Below, piece after piece: positions 8,686-17,632 of a stretch of 64,000 nucleotides of DNA (positions within the stretch are counted from its first letter, which is position 1; each line of letters begins with the position of its first letter). The notes under the pieces were generated by a model. It did no database searches. It had not been told where the DNA came from and saw only the letters and a program-made list of their open reading frames with translations. A program made the translations under genes and the position numbers. The stretch is from positions 17,332 to 81,331 of the forward strand of contig NZ_JXXU01000029.1 in the NCBI RefSeq assembly GCF_000967495.1, written 5' to 3'. This DNA is from Vibrio neptunius. Lineage in GTDB: Bacteria; Pseudomonadota; Gammaproteobacteria; Enterobacterales; Vibrionaceae.

Positions 8686-9393
8686 AACCCTGCTCCTATT
8701 TAGTGATGCTTAACTCTATGTAATTTAGAATAGCAGTGTTTTTGTGGTTTGATCAAGTTTTTATTTTACTAAGCGTTAAAAGTAACGCTGTGTAAGTACG
8801 AAAATGCAGTATTTAGGATGGTTTTTTGATTGTTTTTCTATGATTTTTGAGTTGGTTGAAAACTGTTCTCTTTGTATTTTTTTTGTTTAAGTGTATGATT
8901 TATATGTACTTAGTTGGTGTTTAACTATTGTTAAATTATAGAGATTGTCATTTTTTTGCTTGATTGCCATCTTGGTGTCAGTGTTGGGTTAAATTGATGG
9001 TTATCGGGTTTGGTTTCAGCTTGTTTTACCTAGCTTCCGATTAAAATAGCTATTGGCTTACTTTTCTAAGATTACATTCTTTTAGTTTTTTGCGCTTATA
9101 ATATGCCTTGAATTAATGTTAACTTGTTGATTTTTGTTGTTTTATTTTTATTTTTCTTGCGTGTTTTTATGCTTTTTTGGATCTTGGCTCTCTAGAGTTA
9201 GTCAATTTGGCTAAAGTCGTATTTTATACCAAATTATTGGTGAAATCAGATCGCGATAAAAGAGAATGCGCTGCTTTACCTATGCCTATGTGCGCCTTTC
9301 AGAAGCCAATCAAGATCCAAGTTTTGCTTTCCATGTCTGGACATCTTTAGCGTCCTGCCTACACTGGCGACTCAGTTTAAAAGAGGTGGACTC
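8686..9393. other. AT-rich intergenic region without a convincing gene
   Basis: About 700 bp of markedly T-rich sequence on the plus strand between the 26-residue ORF and the yhhN-like gene. A 76-codon open frame at 9266-9496 overlaps yhhN out of frame and has no clear ribosome site. I see no RNA gene or convincing ORF; it probably holds the promoters of the two flanking genes. Confidence 0.5.
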
Positions 9394-10017
9394 ATGTGGA
9401 GCTGGCTTTCAGTCGCGCTATCAGGATTTATTAGTATTTCTGCTAATGAAAGCAACCAAAACAAGCAAGCTGTCGTGTTTAAAACATTGTCGCTAGCTAT
9501 GCTCGTTGTCATACTGTGGAGCCAGAACAGTGTCGCTGGTATATCGCTATGGTGGGTGACACTGGGCTTGCTGATCTCTATGGTGGCTGATGGTCTATAT
9601 ATCTATCAGCGACATCAGAAGTTGTGCTTTGCTGCGTTTGTTGGGGCTCAACTTTGCTACAGCTCATCTTTTTGGTTGCAACTCTCTGGAGAGATTGTCT
9701 GGTGGCTGCCTGCTATGCTTTTGGCTATCGGCATTGTGGTGTTTTTCCTGATGCTGCCTAAGATAGACCGCTTGATCTTTCCCGTTGTGATTATGGGAAT
9801 GATGCTGTTGCAGCTCAATTGGGCTGCCGGTGAAGTATGGTTATTGACAGGGGCATGGGCCAGCCTATTAGGTTTCTTAGGCACCTTGACTCTCACTTTA
9901 TCAGCAGGCCTTCTGGCTGTGCACGATTACAGACATTCCATTCGCTATGGGCGTTATCTTATCTCTGGCAGTTACCTGCTAGCACACTCATTGATTACCG
10001 CATCTTTGATTATCTAA
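9394..10017 (+). CDS. YhhN family (lysoplasmalogenase-like) membrane protein
   Basis: 207 residues with about seven to eight hydrophobic helices. The segment LLISMVADGLYIYQ matches the YhhN/TMEM86 family pattern with a conserved acidic residue in a membrane helix. Animal TMEM86 proteins hydrolyse the vinyl ether of lysoplasmalogens; the bacterial role is not settled. An AGAGGTGG site precedes the ATG. Location near yhhM/yhhL/rsmD parallels E. coli. Family likely, function inferred. Confidence 0.7.
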   Translation: MWSWLSVALSGFISISANESNQNKQAVVFKTLSLAMLVVILWSQNSVAGISLWWVTLGLLISMVADGLYIYQRHQKLCFAAFVGAQLCYSSSFWLQLSGEIVWWLPAMLLAIGIVVFFLMLPKIDRLIFPVVIMGMMLLQLNWAAGEVWLLTGAWASLLGFLGTLTLTLSAGLLAVHDYRHSIRYGRYLISGSYLLAHSLITASLII

Positions 10018-10078
10018 AATCAAAATCAACGAGATAGTATCAAGTTACTCTTCCTCTACTGACCTGTAAGTGGAGAAA

Positions 10079-10318
10079 ATGATGTTCAATGAAATACACG
10101 CACACAAAGTTCTAAACTTATTGCATGACAGACCAATGGCAATGCAGGAATTACGTGATGTTGCTTGCGCTGAGTTTGGTGTGCAGGCAAAGTTTTATAC
10201 CTGTAAGCTGAACGGGCTGGATCTCGATGCACTGATGGCATTTTTTATCGAGCGAGAGAAAATTGTCGATGTCGGTGGTAAATGGGCGTTGAATTTAGAG
10301 CGTGTTTGTAGCCACTAA
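10079..10318 (+). CDS. YecH family (DUF2492) putative metal-binding protein
   Basis: 79-residue soluble protein starting MMFNEIHAHKVLNLL, with EIHAH near the N-terminus and a Cys pattern (DVACAEFG, FYTCKLNGLDLDAL) characteristic of the YecH family, in which these His and Cys residues are thought to bind metal. It ends in VCSH. The ATG at 10079 follows GTGGAG; an in-frame GTG at 10070 is that same motif and less likely to be the start. Biological role unknown. Confidence 0.75.
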   Translation: MMFNEIHAHKVLNLLHDRPMAMQELRDVACAEFGVQAKFYTCKLNGLDLDALMAFFIEREKIVDVGGKWALNLERVCSH

Positions 10319-10416
10319 AAACTCTGCTTTTTGCCTCCAAATTGTCGAACGGTGTTGATATACTTCGCCGACTTTTTGCTCTGCTTTTGAGAACCTTTGG
10401 CTTTGGAGGCTAATTC

Positions 10417-11001
10417 ATGGAAATTCTTTCTGCCGCAACCATGTTGTTTCTTATCATGGATCCGCTCGGTAACCTCCCTATCGTTCTTTCTATTCTGAAG
10501 CACCTTGATCCTAAGCGCAGACGTAAGGTTCTCATTCGTGAGCTGCTTTTTGCGCTGATAATATTGATGCTATTTTTGTTTGCAGGTAAGGCGATTCTTA
10601 GCTTTCTTCATGTTGAGCCCGAAACGTTGAGTATTTCTGGCGGTATTATCCTGTTCATCATCGCGATTAAGATGATTTTCCCGAGTGCGGGTAGTATTAC
10701 GGGGTTAGCTGCTGGTGAAGAGCCGTTTATAGTACCTATGGCCATTCCTATGATTGCGGGGCCATCGGTGATTGCGGCATTGCTACTTCTGTCGACCCAG
10801 CACCCGGACAAGTTGCTTGAGTTGTCTGGTGCTGTTCTGCTGGCGTGGGGGGCGACCTTCTTTATCTTGATGTTCTATAACTTCTTCCACCGTATCTTAG
10901 GTGAACGAGGCTTAAAAGCCATTGAGCGTCTGATGGGGCTGCTGCTAGTGATGATTTCGACTCAGATGTTCCTCAACGGAGTGAAGAGTTATCTAAGCTA
11001 A
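10417..11001 (+). CDS. yhgN: MarC/YhgN family membrane protein
   Basis: 194-residue membrane protein with about six helices. MarC family signatures: FLIMDPLGNLPIVLSIL near the N-terminus and PMAIPMIAGPSVIAALLLL in the middle. Often annotated as NAAT transporters, though MarC members lack a proven substrate. A GGAGG site lies upstream of the ATG and a strong terminator follows. Confidence 0.85.
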   Translation: MEILSAATMLFLIMDPLGNLPIVLSILKHLDPKRRRKVLIRELLFALIILMLFLFAGKAILSFLHVEPETLSISGGIILFIIAIKMIFPSAGSITGLAAGEEPFIVPMAIPMIAGPSVIAALLLLSTQHPDKLLELSGAVLLAWGATFFILMFYNFFHRILGERGLKAIERLMGLLLVMISTQMFLNGVKSYLS

Positions 11002-11009
11002 GAAACAAA

Positions 11010-11038
11010 AAAACGCCGCTCAAGATGAGCGGCGTTTT
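11010..11038. terminator. Bidirectional terminator after yhgN
   Basis: A 13-bp perfect stem (11010-11022 / 11026-11038) with a 3-nt loop and T-run ends yhgN; read from the other strand it also serves the opposing yhhL gene. Confidence 0.85.
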
Positions 11039-11057
11039 ACATTGGATGGTGTGGGTT

Positions 11058-11324
11058 TTACATCATGTACTTGCGACGAATATCGAGCAGGGCAAAGATG
11101 CCGAAGATCAGAATCGACCATTTTTCCCAACTGGTCATCTTAATCTTGTCACCAAACGCGCCGATAAAGATGGCTGATTGCAGGCCATGCATGATGAACA
11201 GGAAGGCTGTCATGATGTAAAGCGCAATCGCCGCTTTGCCCGGAAAGGGCATAAAGAAGTTCAGGATCAGGATGAACCACACAAAGCCAATCGCGGCTTT
11301 GGCAAGAAAAAGTAGAGCTTTCAT
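11058..11324 (-). CDS. YhhL family (DUF1145) membrane protein
   Basis: 88-residue protein with about three hydrophobic helices and the DUF1145 pattern (FFMPFPGKAAIALYIMTAFL, then SWEKWSILIFGIFALLDIRRKYMM). It lies directly downstream of rsmD on the same strand with a 12-bp gap, the same pairing as rsmD-yhhL in E. coli, so the two are probably co-transcribed. Function unknown. Confidence 0.8.
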   Translation of the reverse strand: MKALLFLAKAAIGFVWFILILNFFMPFPGKAAIALYIMTAFLFIMHGLQSAIFIGAFGDKIKMTSWEKWSILIFGIFALLDIRRKYMM

Positions 11325-11336
11325 GAGACTTCCTTT

Positions 11337-11936
11337 TTAGTCTTGTTGTCTTTCAAATAATCGGTAACTGACTTGGCCTGCCGTTTTTTCTCGGTGTAGG
11401 TGCCAGTTGGTTGGAATGCCTTCCAACGCAAGTTCTTTCTCAGTTTCAATATAAATCATGGCATCGTTGGCCAGCCAGCCATTACTTTCCAGCAAAGTGA
11501 CGGTTTGTTCCAGTAAGCCTTTGCGAAATGGTGGGTCGATAAACACCACATGATGCGGTGTACCTGCTTGTTGAAGAAAGCCCAACGCATCGCTGTTAAT
11601 CGCGGTAAGGTTATCTGAATTAAGAGCCGCAATGTTTTTTTCTAACTGCTTGAATGCCGTCGGGTTGAGCTCAATCATGGTGACCTTATCAGCCTGACGC
11701 GAAGCCGCTTCAAAGCCCAACCCGCCAGAACCGGCAAACAAGTCGAGGCATTTTGCTTGAGGAACATCCTGAGCCAGCCAGTTGAAAAGGGTTTCTTTTA
11801 CGCGATCCGTTGTCGGGCGTAGCCCCTCTGCATCATGAACAGGCAGTTTTCTTCCTCTCCATAAGCCGCTAATAATTCGAACAAAGCCTGTTGAAGGCTT
11901 TTTTTGTGATGTGTTTTGCTGGCGACGCTGTACCAT
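11337..11936 (-). CDS. rsmD: 16S rRNA m2G966 methyltransferase
   Basis: 199 residues. SAM-binding motif CLDLFAGSGGLGFEAASR near residue 64, acidic motif MIELN, and catalytic DPPF (VFIDPPFRKG) near residue 132. RsmD methylates N2 of G966 of 16S rRNA in assembled 30S subunits. It is transcribed divergently from ftsY, as in E. coli, and overlaps no other gene. Length and motifs fit the family throughout. Confidence 0.95.
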   Translation of the reverse strand: MVQRRQQNTSQKKPSTGFVRIISGLWRGRKLPVHDAEGLRPTTDRVKETLFNWLAQDVPQAKCLDLFAGSGGLGFEAASRQADKVTMIELNPTAFKQLEKNIAALNSDNLTAINSDALGFLQQAGTPHHVVFIDPPFRKGLLEQTVTLLESNGWLANDAMIYIETEKELALEGIPTNWHLHREKTAGQVSYRLFERQQD

Positions 11937-12145
11937 AGATTTTTTGACCGCTAATAAAGTGATACTATACCCAGTCGCTCAGTGAGTTCGCCCTGAGTAC
12001 AGCCCAAATTTTGTTGATGACAAAGTGTATACCATCGTTATAACGCTGGAAACTTTTCACTCTGTTGTCATTTTTCTTTTCTTTACCGGGACAATGCCCG
12101 GCGAAAAGTGTCAGAGTAAATTAAGACAATCTAGGATATCCCCAG

Positions 12146-13333
12146 ATGACGGAAAAAAAGAAGCGCGGATTACTTTCTTGGCTTGGCTTTGGTGATGAAG
12201 AACAACAGGTTAAGCCATCTGCTGAAGAAACTCAGTCGGAAACCATTGAAAAAGGCGCAGAAGAAGCGCAAACCGTTGACGATGTTCAGCCAGAGCCTCA
12301 AGCTGACTTAGCAGAAGCAGAAGCAGAAGCAGAAGCAGAAGCAGAAGCAGAAGCAGAAGCAGAAGCAGAAGAGGTACAAGAACCTCGTATGCTTGAGCAA
12401 GAGAAGCCAACGGAAAGCTTTTTTGCTCGCTTAAAGCGCAGCTTAGCGCGTACAAAAGCGAATATAGGCGCCGGCTTTTTTGGTTTGTTTAAAGATAAAC
12501 AAATTGATGATGAGCTATTTGAAGAGTTGGAAGAGCAGTTATTGATTGCTGACGTTGGTATGGATACCACAGTGAAAATCATCGACAATTTGACAGAAAA
12601 AGCCTCACGTCAGGAACTGAAAGACGGCGAAGCGCTCTATGGTCTGTTGAAAGAAGAGATGGCAGGTATTCTCTCGACTGTCGAAAAGCCGCTTGAACTT
12701 GATACCAACAAAACCCCTTATGTGATCCTAATGGTTGGCGTGAATGGTGTCGGTAAAACCACAACAATTGGTAAACTAGCAAAACAGTTTCAGTCACAAG
12801 GTAAAAAAGTCATGCTAGCAGCAGGGGATACCTTCCGTGCTGCAGCTGTTGAGCAGCTTCAGGTCTGGGGAGAACGCAATAACGTACCTGTTGTGGCGCA
12901 GCATACGGGGGCGGATAGCGCATCGGTAATTTATGATGCTATTGAATCGGCCAAAGCCAAAGGCGTAGATGTTGTCATTGCTGATACTGCTGGGCGTCTG
13001 CAAAATAAATCAAACCTAATGGAAGAGCTACGCAAGATCGTCCGTGTGATGAAGAAGGTAGACGATTCGGCACCGCATGAAATCATGCTGACATTGGATG
13101 CTGGCACAGGTCAGAATGCGATCAGTCAGGCAAAACTGTTTAGCGATGTAGCACCGCTGACAGGTATCACCCTGACCAAACTTGATGGTACTGCAAAAGG
13201 TGGTGTGATCTTTGCGCTGGCTGACCAGTTTCAGATTCCAATCCGTTACATTGGTGTGGGTGAAGGTATTGATGACCTACGCCCATTTGAAACTCAGGAA
13301 TTTATTGACGCATTGTTTAGTCGAGAAGATTAA
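12146..13333 (+). CDS. ftsY: Signal recognition particle receptor FtsY
   Basis: 395 residues. An acidic N-terminal A domain is followed by the NG GTPase domain: G1 VNGVGKTTTIGKL near residue 197, the DTFRAAAVEQL box, G3 DTAGRLQ, and G4 TKLDGTAKGG. FtsY receives SRP-bound ribosomes at the membrane. The A domain contains a pure Ala-Glu run of about 20 residues encoded by ten GCAGAA repeats. It heads the ftsY-ftsE-ftsX cluster with 27 bp to ftsE. Confidence 0.97.
   Translation: MTEKKKRGLLSWLGFGDEEQQVKPSAEETQSETIEKGAEEAQTVDDVQPEPQADLAEAEAEAEAEAEAEAEAEAEEVQEPRMLEQEKPTESFFARLKRSLARTKANIGAGFFGLFKDKQIDDELFEELEEQLLIADVGMDTTVKIIDNLTEKASRQELKDGEALYGLLKEEMAGILSTVEKPLELDTNKTPYVILMVGVNGVGKTTTIGKLAKQFQSQGKKVMLAAGDTFRAAAVEQLQVWGERNNVPVVAQHTGADSASVIYDAIESAKAKGVDVVIADTAGRLQNKSNLMEELRKIVRVMKKVDDSAPHEIMLTLDAGTGQNAISQAKLFSDVAPLTGITLTKLDGTAKGGVIFALADQFQIPIRYIGVGEGIDDLRPFETQEFIDALFSRED
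12311..12370 (+). repeat. Ten tandem GCAGAA hexanucleotides in ftsY
   Basis: Sixty bases of perfect hexamer repeat encode (Ala-Glu)10 in the acidic linker of FtsY. Unit length is a multiple of three, so slippage would change linker length without frameshift. Confidence 0.98.
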
Positions 13334-13360
13334 TTGGCAGTTCAGTAAGAGGGATGACGA

Positions 13361-14035
13361 GTGATAAAATTTCGGCAAGTAAGTAAAGCGTACCGTGGTG
13401 GCATGCAAGCGCTGCAAAAGGTCGATTTCCACCTGCGTCGTGGAGAGATGGCGTTTCTTGGCGGCCATTCTGGTGCTGGTAAAAGTACTTTGCTCAAGTT
13501 GATTTGTGCCATTGAACGCCCGACGGATGGTAAAATAAGCTTTAATGATCATGATATTACTCGTATTCCCAATAAAGATATTCCTTTCCTGCGCCGCAAC
13601 ATTGGCATTGTCTTTCAGGATCATCGTTTATTGATGGACCGCTCTGTGTTCGATAATGTCGCGTTGCCAATGCGTATCGAGTCTATCTCTGAGAGTGAAA
13701 TCAAACGTCGTGTATCAGCGGCACTGGACAAAACAGATCTGTTGGACAAAGCGAAATGCTTGCCGAGCCAGTTATCTGGGGGGGAGCAACAACGAGTCGG
13801 TATTGCCCGTGCTGTGGTTAACCGCCCAACGTTACTTTTAGCAGATGAACCGACAGGTAACTTGGATCCAGAGTTGTCAAATCGTGTCATTAAGCTTTTT
13901 GAAGAGTTTAATCGGGCTGGCGTCACCATTTTATTAGCGACACACGATATCGGGCTGGTCAATACGCGTCCGCAATATCGCCATCTTGAACTGAACCAAG
14001 GCTTTCTGAGTGAGGTAGAAGATTATGGCTGCTAA
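13361..14035 (+). CDS. ftsE: Cell division ATP-binding protein FtsE
   Basis: 224-residue ABC ATPase. Walker [10 protein letters not shown], signature LSGGEQQR, Walker [14 protein letters not shown]-loop ATHD. With FtsX it forms the divisome ABC complex that activates periplasmic amidases through EnvC-type partners. It overlaps ftsX by 11 bp, showing translational coupling. Confidence 0.97.
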   Translation: MIKFRQVSKAYRGGMQALQKVDFHLRRGEMAFLGGHSGAGKSTLLKLICAIERPTDGKISFNDHDITRIPNKDIPFLRRNIGIVFQDHRLLMDRSVFDNVALPMRIESISESEIKRRVSAALDKTDLLDKAKCLPSQLSGGEQQRVGIARAVVNRPTLLLADEPTGNLDPELSNRVIKLFEEFNRAGVTILLATHDIGLVNTRPQYRHLELNQGFLSEVEDYGC

Positions 14036-14993
14036 TGTGCGTAATAAAAAGTCGGCCAAAGGCCGACCACAGAATCGCGTCAAGCGTGACAGCTTCTTTA
14101 CCGTACACTTCAAACAGGCAAACGCAGCGTTTGCAGTAATGTGGTCGCGACCTTTGGGGAATATCCTTACTCTAGCCGTGATTTCTATGGCGTTAGCGAT
14201 GCCAGCGGCAATGTACCTGCTGGGTAAGAACTTGGCTGCTGCTTCCACCAATGTGACCAGCCCATCGAAAGTGAGTGGTTATCTAAAGGAACAAACACCT
14301 GAAGCTCGCATTATGGTATTGAAAGACCAGTTGGAGAGTATGGATGAGGTTGCTAAGGTTGAATATATCTCGCCTCAACAAGGGCTCGATGACCTAAGCC
14401 AATATTCAGGTTTCGATCACGCGATTTCACTGCTGGATAATTATGCTTTGCCAGGAGTGTTAATCGTTACTCCTAACATTGAAGATAAAGCAAAAATCAA
14501 ACAGCTGGCTGCGATTCTTGCAAAAGAAGACGAGGTGACAGATGTGCGCCTTGATGAAGATTGGTTAACTCGTTTAGATGCGATCAAGAATTTGGTCAGT
14601 GGTATTGTGGTCACTTTGTCTGTGTTAATGCTCGGGTCTGTGTTCCTCATAGTTGGTAATACGTTGCGTTTTAACGTTCTTGCGAATAAAGAAGAGATTC
14701 AAACCATGAAATTGATCGGTGCAACGAATAGCTTTATTTTAAGACCGTATCTGTACTCAGGAATGTGGTTTGGATTGCTCGGTGCTCTTACGGCATGGAT
14801 CATGACAGCGATTATTACGGTGGTCCTCAATAGCAGTGTGGAGCAACTGGCTTTACTTTACGATAGTCGGTTTCGTCTTATTGGGTTGAGTTGGGATGAA
14901 AGCTTACTGTTATTGATGCTCGGAACTTTTCTGGGGTGCTTGGCTGCAAAAGTTTCAGCGCAGCGTCATTTGAAAGAAATTGAACCAGTATAA
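14025..14993 (+). CDS. ftsX: Cell division permease-like FtsX
   Basis: 322 residues. Cytosolic basic N-terminus, first membrane helix near residues 45-65, a periplasmic loop of about 110 residues, then three further helices (VTLSVLMLGSVFLIVG and two C-terminal). The cytosolic motif FNVLANKEEIQTMKLIGATNSFI is the FtsX coupling region. Partner of FtsE. Ends before a hairpin terminator. Confidence 0.96.
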   Translation: MAANVRNKKSAKGRPQNRVKRDSFFTVHFKQANAAFAVMWSRPLGNILTLAVISMALAMPAAMYLLGKNLAAASTNVTSPSKVSGYLKEQTPEARIMVLKDQLESMDEVAKVEYISPQQGLDDLSQYSGFDHAISLLDNYALPGVLIVTPNIEDKAKIKQLAAILAKEDEVTDVRLDEDWLTRLDAIKNLVSGIVVTLSVLMLGSVFLIVGNTLRFNVLANKEEIQTMKLIGATNSFILRPYLYSGMWFGLLGALTAWIMTAIITVVLNSSVEQLALLYDSRFRLIGLSWDESLLLLMLGTFLGCLAAKVSAQRHLKEIEPV

Positions 14994-15016
14994 GTCGAAG
15001 TTGTCATAATTTTTTG

Positions 15017-15040
15017 AAAGTATACGCCACCGTATACTTT
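15017..15040 (+). terminator. Hairpin terminator after ftsX
   Basis: Perfect 10-bp arms (AAAGTATACG / CGTATACTTT) with a CCAC loop, followed by a short T-rich stretch. Ends the ftsYEX transcript or attenuates read-through into rpoH. Confidence 0.65.
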
Positions 15041-15083
15041 TTACTTGTATAGACGAATGGTTTATGCATAATAACTTTCCCCG

Positions 15084-15114
15084 CTTGAATCTTGTTCATT
15101 TTAGGTTCAAGATT
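15084..15114 (+). promoter_or_regulatory. Inverted repeat in rpoH upstream region
   Basis: AATCTTG (15088-15094) and CAAGATT (15108-15114) form a 7-bp dyad 45 bp before the rpoH start, overlapping a CTTGAA sequence. rpoH promoters and mRNA structure are key control points in gammaproteobacteria; whether this is a factor site or an RNA stem is not resolved. Confidence 0.35.
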
Positions 15115-15159
15115 GATGGGCTAAAACTTACTCCAGATCAGATATTGATGAGGAATTAA

Positions 15160-16017
15160 ATGACTAACCAAGCGTATCCAATGGCTGTAGTTACACAAGA
15201 TAGCTTAGATAGCTATATCCGCACAGTGAACGGCTATCCAATGCTGACCGCTGAGGAGGAGCGTGAACTAGCTGAGCGACTACACTATGAAGGCGAAATA
15301 GAAGCGGCAAAAGGCTTGATTCTTTCGCATTTACGTTTCGTAGTGCACGTAGCTCGTGGTTACTCTGGCTACGGTTTGCCAATGGCGGATCTTGTCCAGG
15401 AAGGTAACATCGGCTTGATGAAAGCAGTAAAGCGCTTTAATCCAGAAGTCGGCGTGCGTTTGGTGTCATTTGCAGTACATTGGATTAAAGCTGAGATTCA
15501 CGAGTATGTCTTGCGTAACTGGCGCATTGTTAAAATTGCGACCACTAAAGCTCAGCGTAAGCTGTTCTTCAACCTGCGAAAGTCAAAGAAACGCCTAGGG
15601 TGGTTCAACAACGGTGAAGTGGAAACCGTGGCGAAGGAGCTAGGTGTTGAGCCTTCGGAAGTACGCGAAATGGAATCTCGTTTGGCAGCGCAAGATGCGG
15701 CATTTGAAATGCAAAACGATGACGACGACTCAGGCTCATCCTACTCTGCACCAATGTTGTATCTTGAAGATAAAGCTTCGGACGTAGCGGACAATATTGA
15801 AGCTGCTAACTGGGAAGCGCACACGAACAATCGTTTGAGCTTAGCACTGTCGAGTCTTGACGAACGTAGCCAGCATATCGTTCGCTCGCGTTGGTTAGAA
15901 GATAGCAAGTCGACTCTGCAAGAACTGGCTGAGACATACAATGTGTCAGCGGAGCGTATCCGTCAGTTAGAAAAGAACGCAATGAAAAAGCTAAAAGCAG
16001 CTGTCGGCGACTTTTAA
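15160..16017 (+). CDS. rpoH: RNA polymerase heat-shock sigma factor sigma-32
   Basis: 285-residue sigma-70 family protein. Region 2 contains [45 protein letters not shown]; the RpoH box [11 protein letters not shown] follows; region 4 near the C-terminus has [26 protein letters not shown]. It directs transcription of chaperone and protease genes. In this family output is controlled by mRNA structure and DnaK/FtsH-dependent turnover. An AGGAATTA site precedes the ATG. Confidence 0.97.
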   Translation: MTNQAYPMAVVTQDSLDSYIRTVNGYPMLTAEEERELAERLHYEGEIEAAKGLILSHLRFVVHVARGYSGYGLPMADLVQEGNIGLMKAVKRFNPEVGVRLVSFAVHWIKAEIHEYVLRNWRIVKIATTKAQRKLFFNLRKSKKRLGWFNNGEVETVAKELGVEPSEVREMESRLAAQDAAFEMQNDDDDSGSSYSAPMLYLEDKASDVADNIEAANWEAHTNNRLSLALSSLDERSQHIVRSRWLEDSKSTLQELAETYNVSAERIRQLEKNAMKKLKAAVGDF

Positions 16018-16040
16018 TCTTTGTAGCCTAGCAAATTCAG

Positions 16041-16070
16041 AAAGCCGAGATCGAAGGGTCTCGGCTTTTT
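16041..16070 (+). terminator. Rho-independent terminator after rpoH
   Basis: Ten-base arms AAAGCCGAGA / TCTCGGCTTT with an 8-nt loop and a T-run. Confidence 0.85.
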
Positions 16071-16266
16071 CTGTTTCTAAGATCGAGTAACGAGTCATTT
16101 AGGCTCTTTTGGGGATCGAGTTTTGCCCAGTTTCCTGTGGGTAACTCTGTGATAAATTTCTTGGCTATCTGTCAGAAAGGCGGGTGAATAAAGGTGTAGA
16201 GAGTAATTAGTTCATGGGGATACTTTTACTCTTACACACAAAGAAATAAGGATCATCACTACATGT

Positions 16267-16352
16267 TGTGGATCAAATGTTGGAAAACTACTTTATCAAC
16301 GTAATTCACAGGTTTATCCACAAGTGGTGAATAAATGATCGCGAGTGGATAA
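16267..16352. promoter_or_regulatory. Cluster of DnaA-box-like 9-mers upstream of glpE
   Basis: One perfect consensus TTATCCACA at 16314-16322, plus TGTGGATCA at 16267-16275 and AGTGGATAA at 16344-16352, each one base from the consensus in the opposite orientation. They lie in a 415-bp intergenic region otherwise without ORFs. They could regulate glpE or titrate DnaA; function is inferred from sequence only. Confidence 0.4.
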
Positions 16353-16432
16353 CCCTACAGCTCCAGTGTACTTGTTGAACACTGGATAGGTTACAATGAC
16401 AGCCAACAACAATTCTTCTCAAGAGACAGTAA

Positions 16433-16759
16433 ATGGACCAGTTCAAACACATCGATGTTGCCGGTGCCCAGGCGTTATTGGAGCAAGGTGACGCTCGCCT
16501 CGTTGATATTCGCGATCCACAGTCTTTCGCTGTGGCTCACCCACAAACAGCCTTCCATCTAACAAATGACACCATGGTTCAATTCATGGATGAAGCAGAG
16601 TTTGAGCAACCAGTTCTGGTAATGTGTTACCACGGAATTAGTAGCCAAGGCGCTGCTCAATATTTGATTAACCAAGGCTTTGAGCAGGTGTATAGTGTGG
16701 ATGGAGGCTTTGAAGCTTGGCAACGAGCTGAGTTGCCGACGGAATCCAACTTGCCATAG
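16433..16759 (+). CDS. glpE: Thiosulfate sulfurtransferase GlpE
   Basis: 108-residue single-domain rhodanese. Active-site loop CYHGISS with the catalytic cysteine near residue 65, and [10 protein letters not shown] at the N-terminal side. It transfers sulfane sulfur from thiosulfate to thiol or cyanide acceptors in the cytosol. It is followed after 8 bp by glpG, the usual pairing. Confidence 0.93.
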   Translation: MDQFKHIDVAGAQALLEQGDARLVDIRDPQSFAVAHPQTAFHLTNDTMVQFMDEAEFEQPVLVMCYHGISSQGAAQYLINQGFEQVYSVDGGFEAWQRAELPTESNLP

Positions 16760-16767
16760 GAATCACT

Positions 16768-17598
16768 ATGATAAAACTGATCTCTATTTCCAATCCGCGT
16801 ATGGCGCAAGCGTTTATCGATTACATGGCATCACGCCGTATTGATGTGAAAATGATGCCGGAAGGAAGTGGTCAGTTTGCTTTGTGGCTCACTGATACTC
16901 AATATCAGGTTGAAGTGGAAGCTGAGCTCCAGCATTTTCTTGCGAATCCCAGTGATGCTAAATACCAAGCTGCTTCATGGGACATGGCTGAAAGTCGAAC
17001 CGGCCGGTTTAGCTATCAGTCTCCGAGTATGTTAGCTATGGTGAAAGCCAAAGCTGGTCCTGTGACGTTAGCTGTGATCTTGGTATGTATCGTCATCTTT
17101 GCCTTACAGCAGTTTGGTGCAGGCCAGGCAGTTTTCTCGGTATTGCACTTTCCTGCGTTTGCTGGACAAGAGTGGCAGTTGTGGCGCTGGGTCAGTCATG
17201 CGGTTCTGCATTTCTCGGTCATGCACATTGCGTTTAACTTATTGTGGTGGTGGCAACTAGGGGGAGACATTGAGCAGCGCTTGGGAGCGAAAAAACTGCT
17301 TCAATTGTTTGTGGTGTCAGCGGCCATGTCGGGTGCAGGCCAGTACTGGGTAGAAGGGGCTAACTTTGGTGGTCTATCTGGTGTTGTGTATGCATTAGTC
17401 GGCTACTTGTGGGTGCTGGGATACAAAGCACCACAACTCGGCCTGAGTATACCAAAGCCAATCATAGGTTTTATGCTGGTATGGCTGGTATTAGGGTTTA
17501 TTCAACCATTTATGGCGATCGCCAATACAGCTCATCTGGTTGGTTTAATTTCCGGTGTTGTAGTTGGCTTAATCGATGCTAGCCGGATAAGAAAATAA
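16768..17598 (+). CDS. glpG: Rhomboid intramembrane serine protease GlpG
   Basis: 276 residues. Cytosolic N-terminal domain of about 90 residues, then six membrane helices. Catalytic serine in GLSGVVYALVGY and catalytic histidine in TAHLVGLISGVVVG; oxyanion residues in HIAFNLLWWWQLG. Cleaves within membrane helices of substrates. Operon with glpE; a terminator directly follows. Confidence 0.95.
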   Translation: MIKLISISNPRMAQAFIDYMASRRIDVKMMPEGSGQFALWLTDTQYQVEVEAELQHFLANPSDAKYQAASWDMAESRTGRFSYQSPSMLAMVKAKAGPVTLAVILVCIVIFALQQFGAGQAVFSVLHFPAFAGQEWQLWRWVSHAVLHFSVMHIAFNLLWWWQLGGDIEQRLGAKKLLQLFVVSAAMSGAGQYWVEGANFGGLSGVVYALVGYLWVLGYKAPQLGLSIPKPIIGFMLVWLVLGFIQPFMAIANTAHLVGLISGVVVGLIDASRIRK

Positions 17599-17621
17599 AA
17601 AAGCGGCGAAGCCGCTTTTTT
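17597..17621. terminator. Terminator between glpG and the FliL-like gene
   Basis: An 11-bp A/T-flanked stem (AAAAAAGCGGC / GCCGCTTTTTT) with a GAA loop, usable by both convergent genes. Confidence 0.85.
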
Positions 17622-17632
17622 GCAAAGCGTGC

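Noticed and set aside
9266..9496. 76-codon frame before yhhN
   Set aside because: Overlaps yhhN out of frame, no ribosome site, cysteine/leucine-rich shadow-like composition.
12210..12588. Long open frames on the minus strand across the ftsY repeat (Leu- or Ser/Ala-rich)
   Set aside because: Low-complexity shadows of the GCAGAA repeat in ftsY.
16018..16432. Small RNA gene between rpoH and glpE
   Set aside because: No promoter-terminator pair beyond the rpoH terminator could be recognised; only DnaA-box-like sites were supportable.
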